Assembly: GCA_022360315.1 (NCBI GenBank)
Contig: JAKSDA010000596.1
Span: forward strand, 1-64,000
DNA length: 64,000 nt
Source: Pseudomonadota bacterium
GTDB taxonomy: Bacteria; Myxococcota_A; Polyangia; Haliangiales; Haliangiaceae
Reading direction: 5' to 3'
The notes below the pieces were generated by a model. The model was not told the DNA's origin and searched no databases. It saw nothing but the letters and a program-made list of their open reading frames with translations. Made by a program: the position numbers and the translations under genes. Below, piece after piece: positions 47,390 through 56,072 of the stretch. Every line of letters begins with the position of its first letter. The stretch's first letter is position 1.

Positions 47390-47437
47390 GTGCGTGCACT
47401 ACACCAATCCAAGCGTCAATACTAACGTAGTAAGAAC

Positions 47438-49348
47438 ATGTTGAACCAACGGGTAGGGCGATATCAGATCCGCGAAAAGCTCGCCCAGGGCGGCATGGGC
47501 GAGGTCTATTTGGCCCGGCACGAATTGCTCGACCGTGAGGCAGTGGTCAAAGTTCTCCACCCCAAGTTTTCTCACGACGCCGATCTGGTGGCGCGTTTTT
47601 TCAACGAAGCCCAGGCTGCTCACGACATCAAGCACCCGGGAATCGTCCAGGTATACGATCTCGATCGCACTGCGGATGGGCGCGCGTGCATCATCATGGA
47701 GCGACTGCAGGGCCAGACATTGGCCGAGCGTCTCCGGCATGGCCCATTCGAGTTGGAGCCTGCTGGGACGATCATACGCCAGCTCGCCGGGGCGCTTGGC
47801 GCGGCCCATGCCATCAACATTGTCCACCGGGACCTCAAGCCAGAGAATATCTTTTTGGTACCGGAGCATGATCTGCCCGGTGGCGAGCGGGTCAAAGTGC
47901 TCGACTTCGGTGTTGCCAAGTTGGCGCAGAGGCAAAAAGGCGAAAATCTCACCGCTCAGGGCTCGATTTTTGGAACGCCGGCATACATGGCGCCCGAGCA
48001 GTGCACCGATGCGGCCACCGTGGATCACCGTGCTGATCTCTACGCCATCGGTTGTATTTTCTATGAGCTTCTCTGTGGTGAGCCGCCTTTTGGCCGGGGC
48101 GGGCTGGAGCTTTTGGCCGCTCAACTGCGCGACGATCCCATCCCGCCCAGGGACAAGAATCCGGCGATTCCCCGGGATATCGACGCCACGATCATGAGTC
48201 TATTGGCCAAAGATCCAGACCAACGGTTCCAAAACTGTGAAGCGCTGATCAGCGCTCTGGGTGGTGCGAATCTCCGTGCGAGTATAACGGTCGCTCCGGT
48301 ACCGCCCGATCCTGCGCCAGTCCGGGGCAATTCTGCGGCTGTTCGGGCCAATCACCTGGCGTTTGCGAGCACTGTGACGCCATCCGAGAACGCCGCTGCG
48401 GTGACATCGATTCCATCGGGTGAATCGGCCCGCGCGCAGATGACTGCACCTGGCCGCGCTGGCGCTGCGGCAAACAGCGCCCCGGCAGAACCCAGAACAG
48501 CCATTCAGCAACCGACCACATATCGCCGCGCTGCGGGTGAGGTCGAACCGCCTGACGGGCCGCCGCGTGCTCCGAGGATAGGCTTGACCCTGACGGCACT
48601 GGCGGTATTTGCCATCGGCGCCGGAGGAGCATTTGCGCTCGTATCGGCGCAGCATAGCGCGGCGAACCGTGAAAATCCGACCAGTGGACAGCCTGGTATT
48701 GGTTCGCCCGACCAGCTGGCTGGTGGTAATTCCGACGCCGCTCCAAGGCCCTCTACCCCACCGGTCCCGACCGCTGTTGCCAGCAGCGAATCGGATCTGC
48801 CGGACGGCCCGGACAAGGGCGCGCCGGATGGCAATGACGGGCAAAAAACCCGATCGAGTCCGATCTCGGGCGCCCCATCCGATGCGAGCAAGAGCCCTCC
48901 GGCCCGCGAAAAAGACGGCGATCAGCTGGCCGGCACCCCACGGTCGGCACAGGCCCGGAGTTCGACGCCCGGCTCGAGCGCCGAGCTTGCCGCAGCGCGG
49001 GAAAACACCGAAAACGACGCCAGCGACGAAGCGGCTAACGAAGACAAACTGGGCGAAGAGGAGCTCGGCGCATTACCGCAGCGATTGCCCAAGGCCGGGT
49101 CCAGGGACCGGATGAAGGATGTTGTCCGCAAGCATCTACTCAAATGCGGGGAATTGAGCAAAGTCAGAGGCACGCATGCCATCCGGGTCGCGGTTTCGCC
49201 CGCCGGCAAGGTGACAGTCGCCGTGAAGCATAAAGACAAGCGCTTCAAACAGTGCATTCGCCAGCGTATTTCGGGATTGAAGTTCGGCCGTGCCCACAAG
49301 GAGAGTCGATTTAAATACATAATGCAATTCGGCCGCAAAAAGCGCTAG
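47438..49348 (+). CDS. Transmembrane Ser/Thr protein kinase with TonB/AgmX-like C-terminus
   Basis: 636 residues. The kinase domain (about 8-275) has all active-site motifs: [44 protein letters not shown] and [12 protein letters not shown] Pro/Ala/Ser-rich linker leads to a TM helix ([20 protein letters not shown]) and a disordered periplasmic stretch. The last 80 residues ([35 protein letters not shown]) resemble the C-terminal module of myxobacterial AgmX/TonB-like proteins. It may transmit an envelope signal to cytoplasmic targets. The next gene encodes a secreted fibrinogen-like lipoprotein. Confidence 0.92.
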   Translation: MLNQRVGRYQIREKLAQGGMGEVYLARHELLDREAVVKVLHPKFSHDADLVARFFNEAQAAHDIKHPGIVQVYDLDRTADGRACIIMERLQGQTLAERLRHGPFELEPAGTIIRQLAGALGAAHAINIVHRDLKPENIFLVPEHDLPGGERVKVLDFGVAKLAQRQKGENLTAQGSIFGTPAYMAPEQCTDAATVDHRADLYAIGCIFYELLCGEPPFGRGGLELLAAQLRDDPIPPRDKNPAIPRDIDATIMSLLAKDPDQRFQNCEALISALGGANLRASITVAPVPPDPAPVRGNSAAVRANHLAFASTVTPSENAAAVTSIPSGESARAQMTAPGRAGAAANSAPAEPRTAIQQPTTYRRAAGEVEPPDGPPRAPRIGLTLTALAVFAIGAGGAFALVSAQHSAANRENPTSGQPGIGSPDQLAGGNSDAAPRPSTPPVPTAVASSESDLPDGPDKGAPDGNDGQKTRSSPISGAPSDASKSPPAREKDGDQLAGTPRSAQARSSTPGSSAELAAARENTENDASDEAANEDKLGEEELGALPQRLPKAGSRDRMKDVVRKHLLKCGELSKVRGTHAIRVAVSPAGKVTVAVKHKDKRFKQCIRQRISGLKFGRAHKESRFKYIMQFGRKKR

Positions 49349-49514
49349 CATGGCGTTCCATGAGTAAGTTCGGATAGGTCCAGCGCGTCGAGGACAAGGC
49401 GGCGAGGAGCGAACACGGTTGGCCTACGTTCCCGACGAGTAACGCAGCCATTGGCGGGCAGGACGGGCATAAATCGGTACGTAATTGCGGACAGCTGTAC
49501 TAAGCTGTAGGGCG

Positions 49515-50582
49515 ATGTGCCCGAACCGTCGCGGGATGCTGGCAGCTGTGCTGGTCTTCTTGGTCGTGGCCGGATGCCAGGATGTATTTGGCATCGACGT
49601 GGTCGTGAGCGGCCCGGATACAACGGCCTGCGAGTCCAATGCGGGCGTATGTGGCGCAGGCCAGTGTCGCGACCAAGGCAAAGGCTATGTATGCGACTGC
49701 CAATCCGGTTACGAATTCGACGGCACTACCTGCACAGACATCGACGAATGCGCTGGCAACGAGCACGACTGCGATATAAACGCCACCTGTCGCAATATCG
49801 AGGGAGCGTTCGAGTGCGCGTGCACGGGCGGCTATGTCGGCGATGGCAGTACCTGCACCCTTCCCGCATCTTGTCGGGATGTGTTGCTCGCCGGCTACGA
49901 CGACGGAGTGTATGCCATCGATCCCCGGGACGGTGGAAGCGCACAGCCGTACGACGTGTTTTGCAGTAGCTCGCTGGCCGGAGGCGGCTGGCAGTTGATC
50001 TCGGCGCGCACCAGCGACAATGGCGCGCTGTTTGCAGCCGGCGTATGCGTCGATCCCGCCAGCGATTGCTCTGGCACCATCCCGGCGGCGCAGCGCGCGC
50101 CCGGCGCGGCGCCGGACATCCTCTTTGCCACGACAGATGGTCTATTTTGGCTGCACATGACCGGGCTCTCATCAGCGGGCACTGGTGCCCTGTTCGACGT
50201 CATTACTCTGAAGCGCGTGCTGACCGACAATAGCGACTGTACCTATCCGCATTATTGCGGCGTCACTCTCGATACAGACTTACAGGTGGCCGCAGCCTCC
50301 CCGGGGTACACGCCGAGGTTCAACAATCTGGTGGCACAATACTGTCGCCTCGGCGGCCTGTGGTTCGGCAATGGTGGCGGCCAACCCTACCACCATGTCG
50401 TATCGCTCAATTACACCGGCTATTGCCCGCCGGGTGGCATGGATTTTAGCGGGCCGGAAAATGCCTCACTGGGCAATGTCGCGTGCGGACAACCGGGAGC
50501 CATGTACTTTCGGTATCGGGTCAATTCGGCCCGGCCAGTGTATGTGCGGCCCGACGAGACAGGCGATATACAACAGCCTTGA
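49515..50582 (+). CDS. Lipoprotein with EGF-like and fibrinogen-like domains
   Basis: About 355 residues from ATG 49515; ATG 49536 is an alternative. The signal ends in FLVVAGC. Two EGF-like modules follow (CGAGQCRDQGKGYVCDC, and DIDECAGNEHDCDINATC with CACTGGYVGDGSTC); the second is of the calcium-binding type. A fibrinogen-related domain starts at CRDVLLAGYDDGVYAIDP, with FCSSSLAGGGWQLI. Late features are LWFGNGGGQPYHHV and MYFRYRV. Fibrinogen-like domains bind sugars or acetylated surfaces, so adhesion is plausible. Confidence 0.85.
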   Translation: MCPNRRGMLAAVLVFLVVAGCQDVFGIDVVVSGPDTTACESNAGVCGAGQCRDQGKGYVCDCQSGYEFDGTTCTDIDECAGNEHDCDINATCRNIEGAFECACTGGYVGDGSTCTLPASCRDVLLAGYDDGVYAIDPRDGGSAQPYDVFCSSSLAGGGWQLISARTSDNGALFAAGVCVDPASDCSGTIPAAQRAPGAAPDILFATTDGLFWLHMTGLSSAGTGALFDVITLKRVLTDNSDCTYPHYCGVTLDTDLQVAAASPGYTPRFNNLVAQYCRLGGLWFGNGGGQPYHHVVSLNYTGYCPPGGMDFSGPENASLGNVACGQPGAMYFRYRVNSARPVYVRPDETGDIQQP

Positions 50583-50641
50583 GGCGAGAGTACTGGCACT
50601 GGAAGCAGAGACACATCGCTGACTGTAGTGGTGATACCCAG

Positions 50642-50863
50642 GGATCGAACCCACATACCCGGTTTCCCAGCCGATATTCCCGGGGCTCTGCGCGCCGGCA
50701 CCAATACGGCGCGCACAGCCCGGTCCACACCGTCCTCAGCAGCCAGGATCATGGCTCCGTAATCGTCGAGATCGGCCCCGTGAACTGCCACGTACAGGTC
50801 GTCGGCCAGTTTGACCGTCATCGGTGTATTGACGTCGATGAGTTCGTCGTGATCGTGTGTAGT
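50642..50863 (-). pseudogene. Possible coding remnant
   Basis: Just after the NHL gene stop, a minus frame reads DHDELIDVNTPMTVKLADDL, then YVAVHGADLDDYGAMILAAE before drifting into antisense of the fibrinogen-like gene. The composition is protein-like, but there is no ribosome-binding site or recognised family. It may be a fragment of a lost gene or chance. Confidence 0.25.
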
Positions 50864-50867
50864 TCAG

Positions 50868-51959
50868 TTACTGGAGTTTGAGGCGGCGGATGCGGTGAAA
50901 CCGCTCCCCTATGTCACTGCCGCGGTTGCCGTCGGCGATGTACAGAAACGATCCGTCGGGCACCACGTCCATTCCCTCCATGCCGAAAAACTGCGCCTGA
51001 AGGGGATCCTCATGGTCCAAGTACCCCGGCGTTCCGTCCCCGGCGATGGTGGTAACCACGTTGTTCGCCACATCGATCTTCCGCACCACATAACCCCCGT
51101 TGTCGGCGACATAAATGATTCCCGCATCGTCGATGGCGAGCGCCGCCGGCTCGTTGAACTGAGCATCGAGCAGCGGGCCGTCCACCGTTCCGACAGTTCC
51201 GTTGCCGGCAAGGGTGGTGACAACGCCCGCGGACGTGATGCGGCGAATGCAGTGGTTCAGACGATCGCTGATAAAAACGTCGCCGGCTCCGTCCACCACC
51301 AAATCCCAGGGCGAATCAAACCGTGCCTCGGCTCCAGTGGCATCGGTGTGAGCTGATGTATTCTCCGCGCCAGCCAAAAGCTGACGGGCCGGAGTCGCCT
51401 GGCTCGGGTCCAGGATCGATACGGTATGGTTCAGGTAGTCTGCCAGTATCAGAGTGCTGTCGGGCAATTCTGCGATGCCGCGAGGACGGCCGAGATCGGT
51501 CGCCACCATGTCCGCTGCGCCGCTGCTGGTATCGATTCGCCAGATCGTTCCAGTGCCTATGCTCTGCCCGGCCTCGTTGGCATCGGTCTGAACATAGAGA
51601 GTGCCATCATCACTCGACACCAGCCCAAAAGGACGGGAAAAACCCGTCTGATGCGTCAGTGTGGTCACGTCCCCCTCGGGCGTGACCCGACGGAGCGAAC
51701 CGTTGTCGAAATCGGCGACCAGAATTGTGCCAGAGGACTCGACAATGAGATTTGTCGGGTTGTTAAACCGAGCAATATCGCGCGCTCCATCCACCTGACC
51801 GGGCTCTGCAGAACCGACTAGCGTCGAAACTCCATCGCCCAGCGGTGGGAGCATCACTACGCCTCCGTTATCGGTCCCACTTGGACTGCAATTGACGATC
51901 GCTGCCGCGACGAAGATCAATAGGATGTGCAGCTTCTTATAATAGTGCCATTTTTTCAT
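50868..51959 (-). CDS. NHL-repeat lipoprotein
   Basis: 363 residues from ATG 51959, which has AAAGGGGGAAAC directly upstream. The lipoprotein signal is KKLHILLIFVAAAIVNC. About six NHL-type beta-propeller blades are visible, for example SPWDLVVDGAGDVFISDRLN with HCIRRIT, and EPAALAIDDAGIIYVADNGG with YVVRKID. Linkers of the type VTTIAGDGTPGYLDH separate them. This gives a six-bladed propeller on the periplasmic or outer surface, probably a binding scaffold. Ligand unknown. Confidence 0.88.
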   Translation of the reverse strand: MKKWHYYKKLHILLIFVAAAIVNCSPSGTDNGGVVMLPPLGDGVSTLVGSAEPGQVDGARDIARFNNPTNLIVESSGTILVADFDNGSLRRVTPEGDVTTLTHQTGFSRPFGLVSSDDGTLYVQTDANEAGQSIGTGTIWRIDTSSGAADMVATDLGRPRGIAELPDSTLILADYLNHTVSILDPSQATPARQLLAGAENTSAHTDATGAEARFDSPWDLVVDGAGDVFISDRLNHCIRRITSAGVVTTLAGNGTVGTVDGPLLDAQFNEPAALAIDDAGIIYVADNGGYVVRKIDVANNVVTTIAGDGTPGYLDHEDPLQAQFFGMEGMDVVPDGSFLYIADGNRGSDIGERFHRIRRLKLQ

Positions 51960-52135
51960 GTTTCCCCCTTTACATAAAAATGACCACGAGAATACGACAT
52001 GTCCGACCTCGTGTCTAGCATCAGACACGCCCCTCCAGCATACGTAACACGTACATCAGTTCCTGTACATGCAGTCAAGCCCTGGCGGTCAAGCCCCTCG
52101 CCTGTCTGTACTTGGTTTTGCGATGTTTTTGGCGG

Positions 52136-53464
52136 TCAGATATTCAGGCGCCTGATCAGACGGTACAGGGTAGTACGGTCGATACCGAGGATTTCGGCGG
52201 CCTGGCCCCGTTGGCCCTCTGCTTCATCTAGTGCACCGCGGATGCGCTCGACGGTTGCTCGGTCGAGATACGCTTTGAGAGTGCCGGTCGGTTTTTCAGT
52301 GCTCGGAGCGGTTGTCTGAGTGAGAAGCAGGTCTTCGGGTTCGATGGTTTCGGTCGTGGCCAGGAGAGATGCCCGCTCGATAACGTTTTCCAGTTCGCGG
52401 ACATTGCCCGGCCAGGAATGGGCGAGCAGTGCTTGCCTGGCGTCCTCGCCCAACCTGAGTGGGCGTCCGATCTGGGTCAAGAACCGCTCGGCCAGGGGCA
52501 ACAGGTCTTCTCGTCGTTCGCGCAGTGGTGGCAGTGCGAGCGGGACCACATTGAGACGAAAGAACAGATCTTGGCGAAAGCGGCCGGCAGCGATCTCGTC
52601 GGTCAGTTTGCGATTGGTCGCGGCCACGACGCGCACATCGATATTGCGCGGCGTGGTACCGCCGACGCGCAAAACTTCGCCTTCCTGCAAGACGCGCAGC
52701 AGCTTGGCCTGGAAATCTGGATCGACCTCACCGATCTCGTCGAGAAAGAGCGTGCCGCCATCGGCGCGTTCGAAGCACCCCGCCCTGGCCTGGGCCGCGC
52801 CGGTATAGGCGCCTTTTTCGTGGCCGAAGAGTTCGCTTTCGAGCACGCCGGGGGCCAGGGCTTTGCAGTTGATGGCGACAAACGGCTGGCCGACTCGATC
52901 GCTCCAGTAATGCAGAAGCCGGGCGCACAGTTCTTTTCCGGTTCCGCTTTCCCCCTGAATGAGCACTGAGGCTTTGGCCCTTGCGACTCGCTGGATCAGA
53001 GACAACACGTCCTTTATTGCCGGGCTCTCGGCCACGAGGGAATCGGGCGAGTATCTCCCGGCGATCTCCTGGCGCAGATAGCGGTTCTCGCGCTGCAGTT
53101 TGGTGAGTTCGACAGCGCGTCCCACGATGCTGCGCAATTCGTGGTTGTCAAAGGGCTTGGCCACGTAGTCGAACGCGCCTTCGCGCATTGCCTTGACCGC
53201 GCTGGGCACATCGGCGAATGCGGTGATCAGGACGACCGGGACGTCGGGTTTTCGCCGGTGCACCGCGCGCAAGAGCTCGATACCGTCCATACCGGGCATC
53301 TTGCGATCGGTGACCACGACGTCGGCACCGCGGGCATCGAACGCGGCGAGTGCGTCCTGGCCGCTGGTGGCGGTCTCGCACGCGTAGCCGGAGCGCTCGA
53401 GTGCAGTGGCGATGGCCGCGGCCATGCGCGCTTCATCGTCGACGATGAGGATCCGCGGAGTCAC
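52136..53464 (-). CDS. NtrC-family sigma-54-dependent response regulator
   Basis: 442 residues beginning with GTG 53464, whose ribosome-binding site AAGGAGG lies inside the end of the upstream kinase gene. The receiver has ILIVDDEARM, the phospho-Asp in VVVTDRKMPGMDG, and KPFDN. The AAA domain has Walker A LIQGESGTGKELCARL, the sigma-54 loop as GAYTGA, and GGTLFLDEIGEVD. A Fis-type helix-turn-helix closes it (AAEILGIDRTTLYRLIRRL). It activates sigma-54 promoters when phosphorylated by the adjacent histidine kinase. A dyad and GG-N10-GC element beyond the kinase gene are candidate targets. Confidence 0.95.
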   Translation of the reverse strand: MTPRILIVDDEARMAAAIATALERSGYACETATSGQDALAAFDARGADVVVTDRKMPGMDGIELLRAVHRRKPDVPVVLITAFADVPSAVKAMREGAFDYVAKPFDNHELRSIVGRAVELTKLQRENRYLRQEIAGRYSPDSLVAESPAIKDVLSLIQRVARAKASVLIQGESGTGKELCARLLHYWSDRVGQPFVAINCKALAPGVLESELFGHEKGAYTGAAQARAGCFERADGGTLFLDEIGEVDPDFQAKLLRVLQEGEVLRVGGTTPRNIDVRVVAATNRKLTDEIAAGRFRQDLFFRLNVVPLALPPLRERREDLLPLAERFLTQIGRPLRLGEDARQALLAHSWPGNVRELENVIERASLLATTETIEPEDLLLTQTTAPSTEKPTGTLKAYLDRATVERIRGALDEAEGQRGQAAEILGIDRTTLYRLIRRLNI

Positions 53465-53467
53465 CGT

Positions 53468-54430
53468 TCACGCCTCCTTTTGTGGTAGATGCATGATAAA
53501 CCGGGCCCCGCCATCCGGGCGTTTTTCGACCGCAATGGTCCCGTCGTGAGCCTCGGCGATCCTTTTGGCCACCGACAACCCGAGACCGCTGCCGCTGCTC
53601 TTGGTAGTAAAAAACGGCTCGAAGATCTTGTTGCGGACGTCGTCGCCCACTCCGGGACCGCAATCGGCGACGCTCAACTCCACACCTCCGTTGCGCTGCT
53701 GCGCGGCCAGAGTCAGGCTGGTTCTGTCGGGCGTGGCCTCCACGCCGTTGGCGAGCAAGCCGAGGAGAGCCTGACACATCAGATCGGCGTCCAGGTGCAG
53801 GGCAATATCGCTGTCAAGGCGCTGCAGTGCGAGCTGTTTGGGGGCGAGCAGGCCGCTGGCCAGAAGCTCCACGCGGTCGAACAATTCGGCCGCTGTCACG
53901 GTTTGAATGTCCAGGCGCATAGGTCGCGCATAGTCGAGCACAGTCGTGACCACTCGATTCAGCCGGTCGATTTCTTCGAGTAGAAAGCCGTATTGCTCGG
54001 CGATGGCTGGCCGGGACTCGCCGATCTCCTCGGTGATGTTTTGCAGAGTCGAGCGGATGATGGCCAGTGGATTGCGTACCTCGTGGGCGATGGTCGCTGC
54101 GAGTTGGCCGAGTGCCGCCAGTTTTTCGCGTTCGGCCAGACCTATCTGCAAGCCGCGCAGTGTGTTCATCTGCTCGCGAACCCTGGCCACTGCGTGCTGT
54201 TCGCGCCGGCGACTCTCCATGAGCCAGCCGATGAGATAGCCCAGGACGCCAAAAGAAACCGCCAGATAGGCCCAAACCGCGGTTGTGGCGTCGGAATCAC
54301 TGATCGCGAACGTGATGCCCAGGACCGAAGCGATGACCATATCGACTGCACTGATAGCGACCCCGATGGTCAAGCCGATCCAGCGAAGCGGGCGATCACG
54401 GACAATGGGTTTTGGTTCCGCGGTGGTCAC
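53468..54430 (-). CDS. Membrane sensor histidine kinase, partner of the NtrC regulator
   Basis: About 320 residues if GTG 54430 is the start; the frame is open to 54739 but the extra part is not protein-like, and no good ribosome-binding site was seen. Two TM helices (GLTIGVAISAVDMVIASVL and WAYLAVSFGVLGYLIGWLM) with almost no periplasmic loop suggest sensing within the membrane. The phosphoacceptor is in TIAHEVRNPLAIIRSTLQ, and the ATPase has LLGLLANGVEAT, VADCGPGV and EPFFTTKSSGSGLGLSVAK. The stop lies three bases before the regulator start, so the two are co-translated. Confidence 0.9.
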   Translation of the reverse strand: MTTAEPKPIVRDRPLRWIGLTIGVAISAVDMVIASVLGITFAISDSDATTAVWAYLAVSFGVLGYLIGWLMESRRREQHAVARVREQMNTLRGLQIGLAEREKLAALGQLAATIAHEVRNPLAIIRSTLQNITEEIGESRPAIAEQYGFLLEEIDRLNRVVTTVLDYARPMRLDIQTVTAAELFDRVELLASGLLAPKQLALQRLDSDIALHLDADLMCQALLGLLANGVEATPDRTSLTLAAQQRNGGVELSVADCGPGVGDDVRNKIFEPFFTTKSSGSGLGLSVAKRIAEAHDGTIAVEKRPDGGARFIMHLPQKEA

Positions 54431-54585
54431 GATTGGATGATCAAAGCAAGTTATGGGCCGCCTTTCATCGTGCTCTCGGGTCTCGAGCCAGGCGTCCCCG
54501 GTTGACCAGGACACGGTCGCAGCCTGACTATGGCACGGTTGCAGCGGGTGGATACAGCGCAGATACTGTTCGGTCGGCATCCGAT

Positions 54586-54601
54586 GTTGCAGATCTGCAA
54601 C
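54586..54601. promoter_or_regulatory. 16-bp perfect palindrome, candidate enhancer site
   Basis: GTTGCAGATCTGCAAC. The half-site GTTGCAG recurs nearby at 54538, 54610 and 54779. It lies between the histidine kinase start and the small membrane-protein gene, about 110 bases upstream of a sigma-54-like element. That is the normal distance for an NtrC-type activator site. Binding is inferred. Confidence 0.5.
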
Positions 54602-54708
54602 CACACCGAGTTGCAGTATTGCAGCATCCTGCCGGCCGGTCGGTGGCCATTTGATGATTACAAGCGCGATCCGGGCCGCATCGACAGCGCTTTCGCAGCC
54701 ATGCCGCA

Positions 54709-54725
54709 CTGGCACGTTTCTCGCT
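54709..54725 (+). promoter_or_regulatory. Candidate sigma-54 promoter
   Basis: CTGGCACGTTTCTCGCT has GG and GC separated by exactly ten bases and matches the -24/-12 consensus YTGGCACGNNNNTTGCW except for C in TCGC. It lies about 100 bases before the ATG at 54825 and downstream of the palindrome at 54586, next to an NtrC-type regulator gene. Confidence 0.5.
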
Positions 54726-54824
54726 GTACTGCACGGCAAATGTCGTCAACCGGATCACAGCCCAGTCCTGACTAAAGGGTTGCAGTCCGGTGAACCGGGC
54801 CCACAACCCAAAGGAGATGCAGAT

Positions 54825-55169
54825 ATGAAGCGGTTTCTTGTTGCAGTCGTACTCGTGGATTTTGCCATTCTGACCGGCTACGCGGTCGTTGTGACCGGCC
54901 TGTCCGGTCTGATAGATCTGCTGGCTTCTGGTGACCTGTGGGTCTACCAGCTCACTTTCGACTTTCTCATCTCGCTCGGTATTGCGGTCGCGTGGATGAT
55001 CGGAGACGCCAGAAAGCGCGGTGTATCGTGGCGGCCTTATCTTGTGCTGACCTTGCTTCTCGGCAGCATCGGTCCTCTGCTCTACATCGTGGTTCACGCC
55101 ATCGGTCACAGCAAAGTCAAACCTGTCCAGGCCCCGGGCCTGGCAGCGCGGAGTCGGGCATCGGCCTGA
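54825..55169 (+). CDS. Small three-TM membrane protein (DUF2834-like)
   Basis: 114 residues from ATG 54825, with AAAGGAG upstream. Three hydrophobic helices are present: FLVAVVLVDFAILTGYAVVV, FDFLISLGIAVAWMIGDA, and VLTLLLGSIGPLLYIVVHAI, with a basic loop DARKRGVSWR. The pattern resembles DUF2834 inner-membrane proteins of unknown function. A sigma-54-like promoter and palindrome upstream suggest control by the neighbouring two-component pair. Confidence 0.7.
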   Translation: MKRFLVAVVLVDFAILTGYAVVVTGLSGLIDLLASGDLWVYQLTFDFLISLGIAVAWMIGDARKRGVSWRPYLVLTLLLGSIGPLLYIVVHAIGHSKVKPVQAPGLAARSRASA

Positions 55170-55357
55170 GCCAAAACTCCGGCTGCACTCGAGTCGCCGA
55201 GTTGACAAGCTACTTCTGATCGCGGCGCCGAGGCGGGCTGGCGATGCCGATGATGCCGTTGCCGGCGACCGATATCGACCAACTCCATGCCAGGCCACCG
55301 TTGTGAGCGTATACTGAACTTTGGCCCGAATTCACTCCGGCTCAGACCAATGGCACC

Positions 55358-56072
55358 GTGAGCTTCGCGTCTTTTGAGTTCATCTTTTTTCTCATCGCCG
55401 TTCTGAGTTTTTACTACTGGCTCCCACATCGCTGGCAGAACGGAATGTTGCTCTGCGCCAGCTATATCTTTTACGGCTGGTGGGATTGGCGCTATTGCGC
55501 GTTGATCTTGCTATCGACCGTGGTGGACTATGGCTGGCAATCGCAGTGGCAAGAGACGCACCTATATCAATTTGATGGCCACCATGTTGATCGGTGGCCT
55601 GTGGCACGGGGCCAGCTGGCGATTCGTGGTCTGGGGTGGTTTACACGGCTTGTATCTGGCTGTGCACAAGATGATGACCCGCCCGGCCAAAATCGGCCTG
55701 TCAACGCCTCCGTCCGGTATCCGGGCGGCAGTTGGATTTGCGCTAAAGGTCGTGTTGACCTTTCATCTGGTATGTTTGACCTGGATCTGTTTTCGCGCCG
55801 AGAGCAACGACATTGCGGTGAGTTATGTCGCCGGCCTGCTATCCATCCCCTTTGACGGCGCGCTGCCAGATGCCGAACTAGTCACGGTCGCGTGGGTGAG
55901 CGCATTTCTTTTGTTGCTCATCGACTATCGATGTTGGTACGGCGATCGCGAAGTGCCAGTCAGTGCGGATTGGTCGCCGTGGCTGCGCGGTCTGATCTAC
56001 GCCATTGCTTTCCTGGCCATCAGTTTCGTGGGTGAACGCGATGTTCCCAACTTCATCTACTTTCAGTTCTGA
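55358..56072 (+). pseudogene. MBOAT O-acyltransferase with large internal deletion and frameshift
   Basis: The first frame (GTG 55358) encodes a normal MBOAT N-terminus: FFLIAVLSFYYWLPHRWQNG, then SYIFYGWWDWRYCALILLST and VVDYG. At about 55533-55539 the sequence jumps to the late part in another frame: GNRSGKRRTYINLMATMLIG, GLWHGASWRFVVWGGLHGLY, and three TM helices to 56072. Relative to AlgI/PatA-type enzymes of about 480 residues, roughly 250-280 codons between VVDYG and the NLM-WHG segment are gone. The active-site His (WHG) remains, but the membrane core is lost. Almost certainly non-functional. Confidence 0.85.

Noticed and set aside
50634-50670. GGGATCGAACCCAC, complement of a tRNA T-arm-like GTGGGTTCGATCCC
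   Set aside because: The five-base T stem does not pair around a seven-base loop, and no acceptor, D or anticodon arms can be drawn around it.
54532-54546. TGGCACGGTTGCAG as a sigma-54 promoter
   Set aside because: Only two bases separate the -24-like and -12-like parts instead of five; the element at 54709 has the correct spacing.
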